Source of the DNA: Streptomyces tubercidicus
Lineage (GTDB): Bacteria > Actinomycetota > Actinomycetes > Streptomycetales > Streptomycetaceae
Length of the DNA stretch: 64,000 nucleotides
Direction of reading: 5' to 3'
Assembly (NCBI RefSeq): GCF_027497495.1
Contig: NZ_CP114205.1
Location: 2,170,001-2,234,000, forward strand
Shown here: piece by piece, positions 43,505-52,458 of the stretch
How the letters are laid out: every line of letters begins with the position of its first letter
How positions within the stretch are numbered: the first letter of the stretch is position 1
Made by a program: the position numbers and the translations under genes
Notes under the pieces: generated by a model
What the model saw: only the letters and a program-made list of their open reading frames with translations
The model's database searches: none
Told to the model about the DNA's origin: nothing

Positions 43505-43553
43505 ACGACCGGCCGCCCCGCGGTCTCCGCCCCAGGAAAGGGACAGCTCACGC

Positions 43554-44465
43554 ATGGCAACCGCACCCATCGAACCGCCACAGCGGCTGGTGAGTTCGCT
43601 GAGCGGCGATCCGGAAAGCCCGGTGCGGCGGTGGCTCACGGCCCTGCCGACGCTGGTTCAGCAGCAGCTGGCGGCCTGGGAGCTGACGCTGGAGCGGGTG
43701 CACGCACCCGGTGGCCGCAGCAGCCTGGTGGCGCTCGTACGGCAGCAGGACGGGACGCCCGCGGCGCTGAAGTTCCCGGTGCCGGGGCGGGTGTCGGCGC
43801 ACGAGAGGGCGGCGCTGGAGGTGTGGGACGGCTGGGGCGCGGTGCGGCTGCTGCGGTCCGACGACACCAGCGGTGCGCTGCTGCTGGAGCGGCTCCGGAG
43901 CGGGGAGTCGCTGCGTTCGCTGCCGGAGGCCAAGGCGGTGCTGGAGGCGGCCGGTACGGTGCGGCGGCTGTGGGTGGAGCCCCCTCCGGGGCACCCCTTC
44001 GAGACCCTGGCCGGGGGTACGGAGGAGGCCGTGGAGGGCCTGCGTACGGCAGGGGCCGTGGCCCGGTCCGCCGGGCAGCTGGTGGAGCAGGCGGTGGAGC
44101 TGCGGCGAGGTCTGCCGGCCGGGTCCGAGGAGCGGTTTCTGCTGCACGGCGCGTTCCGGCAGGGCAAGGTGCTGGCCGGCGCGCGGGCGCCCTGGCTGGC
44201 GGTCGGCCCGTCGCCGGTGGTCGGCGAGCGGGCGTACGACCTGGCGGCGCTGGTGCTGGACCGCTCCGAGGATCTGCTGGCCGGTTCCGGTGCGGCCGCC
44301 GTGGCCCGCCGCCGGGTGGCCAAACTGGCCGACTCCCTGGAGGTGGACCGGGACCGGCTGCGTGACTGGACGCTGTACCGGGCGGTGGACACCGGCGTAC
44401 GGGAGGTGGCCGTGGGCGACCGGCAGCGCGGGGAACAGCTGCTGGAGTTCGCGGCCTGGCTGTAG
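43554..44465 (+). CDS. Aminoglycoside phosphotransferase-like protein with altered catalytic loop
   Basis: A 303-residue protein related to the APH(6)/hydroxyurea-type kinase family (LERVHAPGGRSSLVALVRQQDGTPAALKFPVPG, LLERLRSGESLRSLP, VVGERAYDLAALVL). The canonical catalytic loop H-G-D-x-H-x-x-N reads HGAFRQGK here. The catalytic Asp is Ala, the Asn is Lys, and the D-P before the second acidic motif is E-R. It is therefore probably a pseudokinase or has another activity, not a resistance enzyme. AGGAAAGGG lies upstream of the ATG. Converges on proS through a strong hairpin. Confidence 0.85.
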   Translation: MATAPIEPPQRLVSSLSGDPESPVRRWLTALPTLVQQQLAAWELTLERVHAPGGRSSLVALVRQQDGTPAALKFPVPGRVSAHERAALEVWDGWGAVRLLRSDDTSGALLLERLRSGESLRSLPEAKAVLEAAGTVRRLWVEPPPGHPFETLAGGTEEAVEGLRTAGAVARSAGQLVEQAVELRRGLPAGSEERFLLHGAFRQGKVLAGARAPWLAVGPSPVVGERAYDLAALVLDRSEDLLAGSGAAAVARRRVAKLADSLEVDRDRLRDWTLYRAVDTGVREVAVGDRQRGEQLLEFAAWL

Positions 44466-44508
44466 GCCGGTCCAGGGCCCGCCCGGTGGAACAGCCCTCG
44501 TGGGCAAC

Positions 44509-44553
44509 GGCGAACGGGCCGGCCGGGGCGCCCCCCTGACCGGCCCGTTCGCC
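44509..44553. terminator. Bidirectional terminator between APH-like gene and proS
   Basis: A perfect 14-bp stem (44509-44522 with 44540-44553) between convergent genes, 44 nt past the APH-like stop and 9 nt from the proS stop. Confidence 0.85.
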
Positions 44554-44561
44554 TACGGCGG

Positions 44562-46271
44562 TTACGCGCTGAGGCGGGCGACGGCCTCCTCGACCGTCAG
44601 CTCCTCGCGCTCGCCCGTACGGCGGTCCTTGACCTCGACCACGCCCTCGGCGGCGCGGCGGCCCGCGACGACGATCGTCGGCACGCCGAGCAGCTCGGCG
44701 TCGGTGAACTTCACGCCCGGCGAGACACCGGCCCGGTCGTCGACAAGAACCCGCAGGCCCGCGGCGCCGAGCTGTTCGCCGACCTCCAGGGCGAGTTCCG
44801 TCTGCTTGGCCTTGCCGGCCGCGACGACATGCACATCGGCCGGGGCGATCTCGCGGGGCCAGCACAGCCCCTTCTCGTCGTGGGTCTGCTCGGCGAGGGC
44901 GGCGACCGCACGGGAGACGCCGATGCCGTAGGAGCCCATGGTGACCCGGGCGGGCTTGCCGTTCTGGCCCAGCACATCCAGCTCGAAGGCGTCCGCGTAC
45001 TTGCGGCCGAGCTGGAAGATGTGGCCGATCTCGATGGCGCGGTCGATCTTCAGGCCGGTGCCGCACTTCGGGCAGGGGTCGCCGGGCTCGACGACGACCA
45101 TGTCGAGGTACTCGTCGACCTCGAAGTCCCGGCCGACGACGACATTGCGGGCGTGCTTGCCCTCCTTGTTGGCGCCGGTGACCCAGGCGGTGCCCTGGGC
45201 GACGCGCGGGTCCGCGAGGTAGCGGAACGCCTTGCCGGCCAGACCCTGCGGGCCGACATAGCCGCGGACCAGGTCCGGGCGGTCCACGAAGTCCTCGGCC
45301 GTGACCAGCTCGACGGTGGCCGGTGCCAGGTGCTCACCGAGCTTGCCGAGGTCGACCTCGCGGTTGCCCGGTACGCCGACCGCGACGATCTCGCCGTCGA
45401 CCTTGACCAGGAGGTTCTTCAGGGTCGCGGAGGCCGGGACACCGAGGTACTCGGCGAGGGTCTCGATGGTCGGGGTGTCGGGGGTGTCCAGCTCCTCGAC
45501 GGGGCCGTGCGCGGAGCCGTCGACGGGCTCGACCTTGACCGAGACGGCCTCGGTGTTGGCGGCGTAGTCGCAGGCCGGGCAGTCGACGAAGGTGTCCTCA
45601 CCGGCGGCGGCGGGGGCCAGGAACTCCTCGGAGGCGGAGCCGCCCATCGCACCGGAGACGGCGGAGACGATGCGGTAGTCCAGGCCGAGCCGCTCGAAGA
45701 TCTTGGTGTAGGCCTCGCGGTGCAGCGCGTAGGACTGCTCCAGGCCCTCGTCGGTGGTGTCGAAGCTGTACGAGTCCTTCATCTGGAACTCGCGGCCGCG
45801 CAGCACACCGGAGCGGGGGCGGGCCTCGTCGCGGTACTTGGTCTGGATCTGGTAGAGGATCACCGGCAGGTCCTTGTAGGACGTGCACTGGTCCTTGACC
45901 GTGAGGGTGAAGATCTCCTCGTGGGTGGGGCCGAGGAGGTAGTCGGCGCCCTTGCGGTCCTTGAGGCGGAAGAGCAGGTCGCCGTACTCCTCCCAGCGGC
46001 CGCTGGCCTCGTAGGGCTCCTTGGGCAGCAGGGCCGGCAGCAGGACCTCCTGGCCGCCGATGGCGTCCATCTCCTCGCGCACGACGCGGGAGACGTTCTC
46101 CAGGACCTTCTTGCCCAGCGGCAGCCACGTCCAGATGCCGGCGGAGGAGCGGCGGACGTACCCGGCGCGGACGAGCAGCTTGTGGCTGGCGGTCTCGGCG
46201 TCGGCCGGGTCGTCGCGCAGTGTCTTGATCATCAAGCGGGACATGCGCTGGACCTGTGCGGCGTGGGCCAT
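44562..46271 (-). CDS. proS: Prolyl-tRNA synthetase
   Basis: Charges tRNA-Pro with proline; class II synthetase of the bacterial (ProS-B) type. The 569-residue protein shows motif 1 ([31 protein letters not shown]), motif 2 ([31 protein letters not shown]), a GPTHEE motif, an editing insertion domain (about 225-390, with conserved Cys/GVPGNREV), motif 3 ([18 protein letters not shown]) and an anticodon-binding domain. ATG at 46271 with AGGAG upstream. The 550-bp region before it contains the inverted repeat pair described separately. Confidence 0.98.
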   Translation of the reverse strand: MAHAAQVQRMSRLMIKTLRDDPADAETASHKLLVRAGYVRRSSAGIWTWLPLGKKVLENVSRVVREEMDAIGGQEVLLPALLPKEPYEASGRWEEYGDLLFRLKDRKGADYLLGPTHEEIFTLTVKDQCTSYKDLPVILYQIQTKYRDEARPRSGVLRGREFQMKDSYSFDTTDEGLEQSYALHREAYTKIFERLGLDYRIVSAVSGAMGGSASEEFLAPAAAGEDTFVDCPACDYAANTEAVSVKVEPVDGSAHGPVEELDTPDTPTIETLAEYLGVPASATLKNLLVKVDGEIVAVGVPGNREVDLGKLGEHLAPATVELVTAEDFVDRPDLVRGYVGPQGLAGKAFRYLADPRVAQGTAWVTGANKEGKHARNVVVGRDFEVDEYLDMVVVEPGDPCPKCGTGLKIDRAIEIGHIFQLGRKYADAFELDVLGQNGKPARVTMGSYGIGVSRAVAALAEQTHDEKGLCWPREIAPADVHVVAAGKAKQTELALEVGEQLGAAGLRVLVDDRAGVSPGVKFTDAELLGVPTIVVAGRRAAEGVVEVKDRRTGEREELTVEEAVARLSA

Positions 46272-46377
46272 GGAAGTTTCTCCTGCGTAAGAAAGGTGAC
46301 TCCCAGGAGGTTAGCTGGAGGGGGATGGCGCAAGGAAATGCGTATCCGCTGCGCTTTGCTTTCGGCCCCACGTTTTT

Positions 46378-46802
46378 GGCTGTCCCGCCGTGGATGTTGC
46401 TCGCCGTTGCGCCTGCGGCGGGCGGGTCCGCTGCGCGGGGCTGTCGGGTGCGGTGACGGGCCTCCGCGGGTGGGGTGTGCCGGACTGCTTCGCTTTACGT
46501 CCGGCACACCCCACCCGCTCCGACCCGTCCCCTCCCGTTGGGGGAGGGAAAAACGGTGGGTGGAAGTGCACGCCGGTGGTCCACTGCACTTCGCGAAGCA
46601 GGAGAGAAACGTCCTACGGACGCCCGCCCCCACCCACGTGCACTCGCTCCCTCAACGGGAGGGGACGGGCCGGAGGGGCCGGTGTGTGGGACGTAAAGCG
46701 AAGCAGTCCCACACACCGGCCCCGGAGGCCCGTCACCGCACCCGACACCCACCCGCCCGCCGCAGGCGCCACGGCGACAAACCCCCACGGCGGGAAAGCC
46801 GA
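46378..46802. repeat. Pair of inverted repeat elements with covarying hairpins
   Basis: The arm at 46378-46548 is an imperfect reverse complement of 46646-46802, separated by about 97 nt. Each arm contains a perfect long hairpin: 46468-46484 with 46500-46516 (17 bp), and 46677-46691 with 46707-46721 (15 bp). The loops are exact reverse complements of each other (CTGCTTCGCTTTACG at 46485-46499; 46692-46706). The stem sequences differ between the two copies, yet both remain fully paired, implying compensatory change. The whole element sits between proS and the GNAT gene, with no credible gene inside. The layout resembles BIME/REP-type intergenic elements. Confidence 0.85.
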
Positions 46803-46823
46803 CAACGTGGGAAAAACAAGGCG

Positions 46824-47360
46824 TCAGAGACGCCGCAGAGGCAGCGGGGCGCCCATCACCGCGTACGGGGTGGGGGCGCTGGGGAAGAGGACGCGGCGGG
46901 CGAGGTCCTGGTAGCCGAGGGAGCGGTAGAGGCGGCGGGCGGGGCTTTCGGTGTCGATGGCGGAGAGGATGGAGCGTGGTTCGGTGGCCTCGTCGGTGAT
47001 GCGGGTGATCAGTGCGCGGCCGGCGCCCCGGTGCTGGTAGGCGGGGTGGACGTGCAGCTCGGTGATGGTGAAGGAGTTGTCGAGCCAGTGGTCGAGGCCC
47101 TCGCTGCGGAGGTAGGGCTGGACCACGGTGGACCACCAGTGGGCGCGGTCGTTGGGCATGCCGTAGACGAAGCCGACCAGCCGGCCCTCGGGGGTGGTGG
47201 CGCCGAGGGCGCGGGCGCCGGGGCAGGCGAGGTGGCGCAGCACGATGTGCCGGCGGACGGCGATCTCCTCGTCGCTGAGGCCGAACGCGGCTGCCTGGAC
47301 GGCCAGCGCGTCATCCACGCGGGCAGCGAGATCAAGGGGGCCGACCGCGACGTCATCCAT
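46824..47360 (-). CDS. GNAT family N-acetyltransferase
   Basis: A 178-residue acetyl-CoA-dependent N-acetyltransferase. The GNAT core includes VGFVYGMPND, FTITELHVHPAYQHRGAGRALI (motif A with the Q/RxxGxG/A acetyl-CoA loop QHRGAG) and SPARRLYRSLGYQ (motif B). Substrate unknown. ATG at 47360; a TTG at 47375 is less likely. No strong ribosome binding site. Lies 24 nt downstream of the second GNAT gene on the same strand, so the two probably form a unit. Confidence 0.9.
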   Translation of the reverse strand: MDDVAVGPLDLAARVDDALAVQAAAFGLSDEEIAVRRHIVLRHLACPGARALGATTPEGRLVGFVYGMPNDRAHWWSTVVQPYLRSEGLDHWLDNSFTITELHVHPAYQHRGAGRALITRITDEATEPRSILSAIDTESPARRLYRSLGYQDLARRVLFPSAPTPYAVMGAPLPLRRL

Positions 47361-47384
47361 GCCCGGAGCGTACAAGGCGGTGCG

Positions 47385-48230
47385 TCAGAACAGTACGCTC
47401 ATGAAGGCCCCGACTTCCTCGAAGCCCACCCGGCGATAGGAGGCGCGGGCCGCGGTGTTGAAGTCGTTGACGTAGAGGCTGACGACGGGGGCGACATCGC
47501 TGAGGGCGTAGCGCAGCACGGCGGCCATCCCGGTCTCGGAGAGGCCCTTGCCGCGGTAGGCGGGGTCGACCCAGACGCCCTGGATCTGGCAGGCCCGCTG
47601 GGTGGCGGCGCCGATCTCGGCCTTGAAGATGACCTTGCCGTTCTCGATCCGGGCGAAGGAGCGGCCGGCGCCGACGAGTTCGGCGACCCGGGCCTGGTAG
47701 AGCAGCCCGCCGTCGCCGGCCATCGGGGAGATGCCGACCTCTTCGGTGAACATGGCCACGCACGCGGGCATGATCAGGTCCATCTCGTTCTTGCGGATCC
47801 GCCGGACGTACGGGTCGGGGGCGATCTCGGCGGACGGTGCGGTGGTGACCATCAGGGGCTGGTGGGCACGGATTTCGCGGGCCGGTCCCCAGTAGGGCTC
47901 CAGGAGCGACCACAGGGCGCCGGTGGATTCCGCGGGGCCGACGATGGACGAGCAGCGGCGGCCCTGGCGGCGGGCGCGCTCGGCGAAGCCGCGGATGGCC
48001 TCGGAGGTGGCGCAGACGGGGACGAGGTTGGCCCCGGCGTAGCAGAGCGACTCCAGGCGGCCGTCCACGTACCAGCCCCACATCTCGCCGCCCAGCCGCC
48101 AGGGGTCGAGGCCGGCGATCTGTACGCGGGCGGCGACAAAGGCATTGGCGACCGGATCGCGGTCGAGGACCGCGAGGGCGTCGTCGAGCTCCCCGGGCTC
48201 AAGGACCTTGATGGCGGTGGTCGTCAGCAC
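47385..48230 (-). CDS. GNAT family N-acetyltransferase with DUF4081 N-terminal domain
   Basis: A 281-residue two-domain acetyltransferase. The N-terminal half (LDDALAVLDRDPVANAFVAARV, WGWYVDGRLESLCYAGANLVP) matches the DUF4081 domain common in actinobacterial GNATs. The C-terminal GNAT domain has QIQGVWVDPAYRGKGLSETGMAAVL (RGKG acetyl-CoA loop) and VSLYVNDFNTAARASYRRVGF. GTG at 48230; the ribosome binding site is poor. Conserved next to ispG in Streptomyces-type gene order; substrate unknown. Confidence 0.9.
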   Translation of the reverse strand: MLTTTAIKVLEPGELDDALAVLDRDPVANAFVAARVQIAGLDPWRLGGEMWGWYVDGRLESLCYAGANLVPVCATSEAIRGFAERARRQGRRCSSIVGPAESTGALWSLLEPYWGPAREIRAHQPLMVTTAPSAEIAPDPYVRRIRKNEMDLIMPACVAMFTEEVGISPMAGDGGLLYQARVAELVGAGRSFARIENGKVIFKAEIGAATQRACQIQGVWVDPAYRGKGLSETGMAAVLRYALSDVAPVVSLYVNDFNTAARASYRRVGFEEVGAFMSVLF

Positions 48231-48407
48231 GTGTGGGAAAGCCTCACCGTTACGGGCCTGGGAGGCCAGGCGGGAGCAGGTCTTGGCACTTTACCTCGCG
48301 CCTGCGGGGAGCACCCGGCCGCTGCGCGGCGGATTGCCGCGGGGCAGCGCGGAGCCCCGCGGACGGGCGGGCGGCGGGGCTCTGCGGCGGTGCGGAGGGG
48401 CCGTGGG

Positions 48408-49565
48408 TCAGCCGGCGATGGCCACGGTCGGCTCGCCGGAGGCGATGCCGTCCTTCTCCATCTGCTCGGCGATCTTCATGGCCTCTTCGATGAGGGTCTC
48501 GACGATCTTCGACTCGGGGACGGTCTTGATGACCTCGCCCTTGACGAAGATCTGGCCCTTGCCGTTGCCGGAGGCGACACCGAGGTCGGCTTCGCGGGCT
48601 TCGCCGGGGCCGTTGACGACACAGCCCATGACGGCGACGCGCAGCGGCACCTCCATGCCGTCCAGGCCCGCGGTGACCTCGTCGGCGAGCTTGTAGACAT
48701 CGACCTGGGCGCGGCCGCAGGACGGGCAGGAGACGATCTCCAGCCGGCGCTGGCGCAGGTTGAGCGACTCCAGGATGGAGATGCCGACCTTGACCTCTTC
48801 GGCGGGCGGCGCGGACAGCGAGACCCGGATGGTGTCGCCGATGCCCTCGCTGAGCAGTGCGCCGAAGGCGACGGCGGACTTGATGGTGCCCTGGAAGGCC
48901 GGACCGGCCTCCGTGACGCCGAGGTGGAGGGGGTAGTCGGACTGGGCGGCGAGCTGCCGGTAGGCGTTGACCATCACGACCGGGTCGTTGTGCTTGACCG
49001 AGATCTTGATGTCGCGGAAGCCGTGCTCCTCGAAGAGGGACGCCTCCCACAGCGCGGACTCGACGAGCGCCTCGGGGGTGGCCTTGCCGTACTTCTGGAG
49101 CAGGCGGCGGTCCAGGGAGCCGGCGTTGACGCCGATCCGGATCGGGGTGCCGGCGTCGCCGGCGGCCTTGGCGATCTCCTTGACCTTGTCGTCGAACTGC
49201 TTGATGTTGCCCGGGTTGACCCGGACCGCGGCGCAGCCGGCGTCGATGGCGGCGAAGACGTACTTCGGCTGGAAATGAATGTCCGCAATAACCGGAATCT
49301 GGGACTTCCTGGCGATCACGGGCAGCGCATCGGCGTCGTCCTGCGTCGGGCAGGCGACCCGGACGATCTGGCAGCCGGAGGCCGTCAGCTCGGCGATCTG
49401 CTGCAGTGTCGCGCCGATGTCGGACGTGCGCGTGGTCGTCATCGACTGCACCGAGACCGGTGCGTCTCCGCCCACGGCGACCGGCCCGACCTGGATCTTG
49501 CGGCTGACCCGTCGGTCGGCAAGCTTGGTCGGTACGTCCGGCATTCCCAGTGAAATGGCAGTCAT
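48408..49565 (-). CDS. ispG: 4-hydroxy-3-methylbut-2-enyl diphosphate synthase (IspG/GcpE)
   Basis: Catalyses the reductive conversion of MEcPP to HMBPP in the MEP isoprenoid pathway using a [4Fe-4S] cluster. The 385-residue protein has the TIM-barrel signatures [38 protein letters not shown] and VRVNPGNIK. The cluster Cys residues lie in [10 protein letters not shown] and [12 protein letters not shown]. The ATG at 49565 is chosen because [19 protein letters not shown] is the usual N-terminus; the longer frame to 50126 runs through rseP. Genes for rseP and dxr lie upstream, so isoprenoid genes are clustered. Confidence 0.98.
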   Translation of the reverse strand: MTAISLGMPDVPTKLADRRVSRKIQVGPVAVGGDAPVSVQSMTTTRTSDIGATLQQIAELTASGCQIVRVACPTQDDADALPVIARKSQIPVIADIHFQPKYVFAAIDAGCAAVRVNPGNIKQFDDKVKEIAKAAGDAGTPIRIGVNAGSLDRRLLQKYGKATPEALVESALWEASLFEEHGFRDIKISVKHNDPVVMVNAYRQLAAQSDYPLHLGVTEAGPAFQGTIKSAVAFGALLSEGIGDTIRVSLSAPPAEEVKVGISILESLNLRQRRLEIVSCPSCGRAQVDVYKLADEVTAGLDGMEVPLRVAVMGCVVNGPGEAREADLGVASGNGKGQIFVKGEVIKTVPESKIVETLIEEAMKIAEQMEKDGIASGEPTVAIAG

Positions 49566-49684
49566 CTGGCGAGCAACCCCAAGGTGTGGATCAAGGCCCC
49601 GCAGCGGCGGGCTCCGGTCTTCGAGATTACGGCACACACGTCGCGGCAAGCACATCGCGGCCCGCGCGGCACCACGAACGGAGA

Positions 49685-49723
49685 CGGCCGGACACCTCCA
49701 AACGCCACAGAGGTGCCCGGCCG
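49685..49723 (-). terminator. Terminator after rseP
   Basis: A 14-bp stem with one mismatch (49685-49698 with 49710-49723), 11-nt loop, 16 nt past the rseP stop and upstream of ispG. Suggests that ispG has its own promoter in 49566-49684. Confidence 0.75.
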
Positions 49724-49738
49724 CCGCAAACGTGCTTT

Positions 49739-51040
49739 CTAGGTCAGCTTCACCGGGTTCACCACGTCGGCGACGAGGACCAGCAGCGTGAAGCAGATGA
49801 AGATCCCGGCGACGACGTACGCGACCGGCATCAGCTTGGCGACGTCGAAGGGGCCGGGATCGGGACGCCGGACGATCTTGGCGAAGGCCCGTCGGATCGA
49901 CTCCCACACGGCACCGGCGATATGCCCGCCGTCCAGCGGCAGCAGCGGCAGCATGTTGAACAGGAACAGCGAGAGGTTGAAGCCCGCGACCAGGAAGAGC
50001 ATGGTCGCCACCCGCTGCTCCGGCGGGATGTTCAGCGAGAAGACCTCGCCGCCGACCCGGGCCGCGCCGACCACGCCCATCGGGGAGTCCTGCTTGCGCT
50101 CGCCCCCGTTGAAGGCCGCGTCCCACAGGTCCGGGACCTTGGCGGGCAGGTTTATCAGCGAGGAGACGCCCTGCTCGACCATGTTGCCCATGCGGTCGAC
50201 GGACTGGCCGAAGGACTGCTGGACGACGCCGCTGGCCGGGGTGAAGCCGAGGAATCCGGCGGTGACGAATTCACCGGGGACGTAGCCGCCGTGGCCGTCG
50301 GTCTTGGCGACCTTGTTCTCGATCAGGTCGGCCCGCAGGGTCTTGCGCGCGCCGTGCCGTTCGACGACGAGGGTCGCGGGCCCGGTGGTGTCGCGGATCT
50401 GCTGCTGGAGGGCGCCCCAGTCCGGCACCGGGTGCCCGTTGAACGAGACGATCTTGTCGCCGGCCCGCAGGCCCGCGGCCTTGGCCGGGGAGTCCTTGGC
50501 GCCGGCCGGGCACTTGTCGGTCTTGGCCGAGGCCGAGATGACGCACTCCGAGACCGAGCCGACCTGGGTGGTCTGGGTGTTGATGCCGAAGCCCATCAGC
50601 ACGCTCATGAAGATCACGACCGCCAGGATCAGATTCATGAACGGCCCGGCGAACATCACGATGACGCGCTTCCAGGGCTTACGGGTGTAGAAGAGCCGCT
50701 TCTCGTCGCCGGGCTGCAGCTCCTCGAAGGCGGCCGAGCGGGCGTCCTCGATCATGCCGCGGAACGGCGAGGTGGAGCGGGCCTGGAGCTTTCCGTCGTC
50801 GCCGGGCGGGAACATGCCGATCATGCGGATGTAGCCGCCGAGCGGGACGGCCTTGATGCCGTACTCGGTATCGCCCTTCTTACGGGAGAAGAGCGTCGGC
50901 CCGAAGCCCACCATGTACTGCGGCACGCGGATGCCGAACATCTTGGCCGTGGAGAGATGGCCGAGCTCGTGCCAGGCAATGGAGAACAGCAGGCCGACGA
51001 CGAAGACGACTATGCCGAGAATGGTCATCCAGGTCGTCAT
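49739..51040 (-). CDS. rseP: Site-2 protease RseP-type zinc metalloprotease
   Basis: An intramembrane zinc protease cleaving membrane substrates such as anti-sigma factors. The 433-residue protein has HELGH (24-28) in the first membrane segment, the conserved [29 protein letters not shown] block, a PDZ domain (about 160-245, [16 protein letters not shown]) and the second zinc-site motif [13 protein letters not shown]. Four hydrophobic segments. ATG at 51040 overlaps the dxr stop by 4 nt (ATGA), with GGAGG upstream. The frame reaching 51241 lies inside dxr and is rejected. Confidence 0.97.
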   Translation of the reverse strand: MTTWMTILGIVVFVVGLLFSIAWHELGHLSTAKMFGIRVPQYMVGFGPTLFSRKKGDTEYGIKAVPLGGYIRMIGMFPPGDDGKLQARSTSPFRGMIEDARSAAFEELQPGDEKRLFYTRKPWKRVIVMFAGPFMNLILAVVIFMSVLMGFGINTQTTQVGSVSECVISASAKTDKCPAGAKDSPAKAAGLRAGDKIVSFNGHPVPDWGALQQQIRDTTGPATLVVERHGARKTLRADLIENKVAKTDGHGGYVPGEFVTAGFLGFTPASGVVQQSFGQSVDRMGNMVEQGVSSLINLPAKVPDLWDAAFNGGERKQDSPMGVVGAARVGGEVFSLNIPPEQRVATMLFLVAGFNLSLFLFNMLPLLPLDGGHIAGAVWESIRRAFAKIVRRPDPGPFDVAKLMPVAYVVAGIFICFTLLVLVADVVNPVKLT

Positions 51041-52302
51041 GCGCGAGCCTCCGAAGGTGTCCGTGCCGCACGGGCGGCCAGTTCGCGGGCGCGGGCGCGC
51101 GCCCAGGTTTCCGCCTCCAGGACGTCCGCGACCGTCAGGGAGGTTCCCCGTGCGGGCGTGCCGTGCTCGGCGACCACTGCGGCGACCGTATCCACAATCC
51201 CGGTGAATGGCAGCCCGCCCTTGAGGAAGGCGTCCACACATTCCTCGTTCGCGGCGTTGAAGACGGCGGGGGCGGTGCCGCCCAGATCACCGACGTGGCA
51301 GGCCAGCGGGACGGAGGGGAAGGCCTCCTCGTCCAGCGGGAAGAACTCCCAGGTCTGCGCCTTCGTCCAGTCCACCCCGGGGGCCGCGTCCGGGACCCGC
51401 TCGGGCCAGCCGATGCCCAGGGCGATCGCCATCCGCATGTCCGGCGGGCTGGCCTGGGCGAGCGTGGAGCCGTCGGTGAACTCCACCATCGAGTGGATGT
51501 AGGACTGCGGATGGACGACGACCTCGATCCGGTCGAAGGGGACGTCGAAGAGCAGATGCGCCTCGATGACCTCCAGCCCCTTGTTGACCAGGGTCGACGA
51601 GTTGATGGTGACGACCGGGCCCATCGACCAGGTGGGGTGGGCCAGCGCCTGCTCGGGCGTGACCTCGGCCAGCTCGCGCCGGGTGCGGCCGCGGAACGGG
51701 CCGCCGGAGGCGGTGACGACCAGCTTGCGGACCTCGGCCCTCTCGCCGCCGGCGAGCGCCTGGAAGAGCGCGGAGTGCTCGGAGTCGACCGGGATGATCT
51801 GGCCGGGCGCGGCGACCGCCTTGACCAGGGGGCCGCCGACGATCAGCGACTCCTTGTTGGCCAGGGCGAGCACCCGGCCCGCCTTGAGGGCGGCCAGTGT
51901 GGGGGCGAGGCCGATGGAGCCGGTGATGCCGTTGAGCACGGTGTGGCAGGGGGAAGCGGCCAGGTCGGTGGCCGCGTCGGGGCCGGCCAGGATCTCGGGC
52001 AGCGGCTCGCCCGCGCCGTAGCGGTCCGCCAGCGCCGTACGCAGCGCCGGGACGGCGTCCTCGCGCGCCACGGCGACGGCGGTCACCCGCAGCTGATGCG
52101 CCTGCTCGGCGAGCAGCTCGACCCGGCCGCCGGCCGCGGAGAGCGCGGTCACCCGGAAACGGTCGGGGTTGCGCAGCACGATGTCGATCGCCTGGGTACC
52201 GATCGATCCGGTCGAGCCGAGGATCACGAGGTGTCGCGGCCCGTCCGGGTGCGGGGCGGCCGGCTCGAAACGCAGGTGCGGGTGGGCGAGGGAGTCCGTC
52301 AT
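51037..52302 (-). CDS. dxr: 1-deoxy-D-xylulose 5-phosphate reductoisomerase
   Basis: Second step of the MEP pathway: DXP to MEP using NADPH. The 421-residue protein shows the nucleotide-binding [55 protein letters not shown] (flexible loop), [18 protein letters not shown] and [12 protein letters not shown]. Two in-frame ATGs (52311 and 52302) give [11 protein letters not shown] use 52302, with low certainty because neither has a strong ribosome binding site. Overlaps rseP. Confidence 0.97.
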   Translation of the reverse strand: MTDSLAHPHLRFEPAAPHPDGPRHLVILGSTGSIGTQAIDIVLRNPDRFRVTALSAAGGRVELLAEQAHQLRVTAVAVAREDAVPALRTALADRYGAGEPLPEILAGPDAATDLAASPCHTVLNGITGSIGLAPTLAALKAGRVLALANKESLIVGGPLVKAVAAPGQIIPVDSEHSALFQALAGGERAEVRKLVVTASGGPFRGRTRRELAEVTPEQALAHPTWSMGPVVTINSSTLVNKGLEVIEAHLLFDVPFDRIEVVVHPQSYIHSMVEFTDGSTLAQASPPDMRMAIALGIGWPERVPDAAPGVDWTKAQTWEFFPLDEEAFPSVPLACHVGDLGGTAPAVFNAANEECVDAFLKGGLPFTGIVDTVAAVVAEHGTPARGTSLTVADVLEAETWARARARELAARAARTPSEARA

Positions 52303-52400
52303 GGGGTCCATTGTGGCCGGTGGACCTGTGGACCAGGACACCTAGGGCTTCTTTTGGATCTTCGTCGGCCCGCGGGGCCGGGCGGCGCGTGCGGACATGC

Positions 52401-52442
52401 CCCAGGGCCGGTCCGGCGGATCGCTGGCGGACCGGCCCTGGG
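52401..52442 (-). terminator. Terminator after the acyl-CoA dehydrogenase gene
   Basis: A perfect 15-bp stem (52401-52415 with 52428-52442), 12-nt loop, 16 nt past the acyl-CoA dehydrogenase stop. Confidence 0.85.
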
Positions 52443-52458
52443 CGTGCGGCCGAGGACG

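Noticed and set aside
43554..44465. Aminoglycoside resistance kinase
   Set aside because: The family likeness is real but the catalytic Asp and Asn are replaced, so resistance activity is not supported.
46378..46802. T-box riboswitch upstream of proS
   Set aside because: No T-box bulge sequence or specifier arrangement was found. The element is an inverted pair spread over the gap and is not close to the proS start.
44829..49553. 1574-codon open frame antisense to proS, GNAT and ispG genes
   Set aside because: It spans several firmly identified genes and an intergenic repeat. The composition is that of an antisense shadow.
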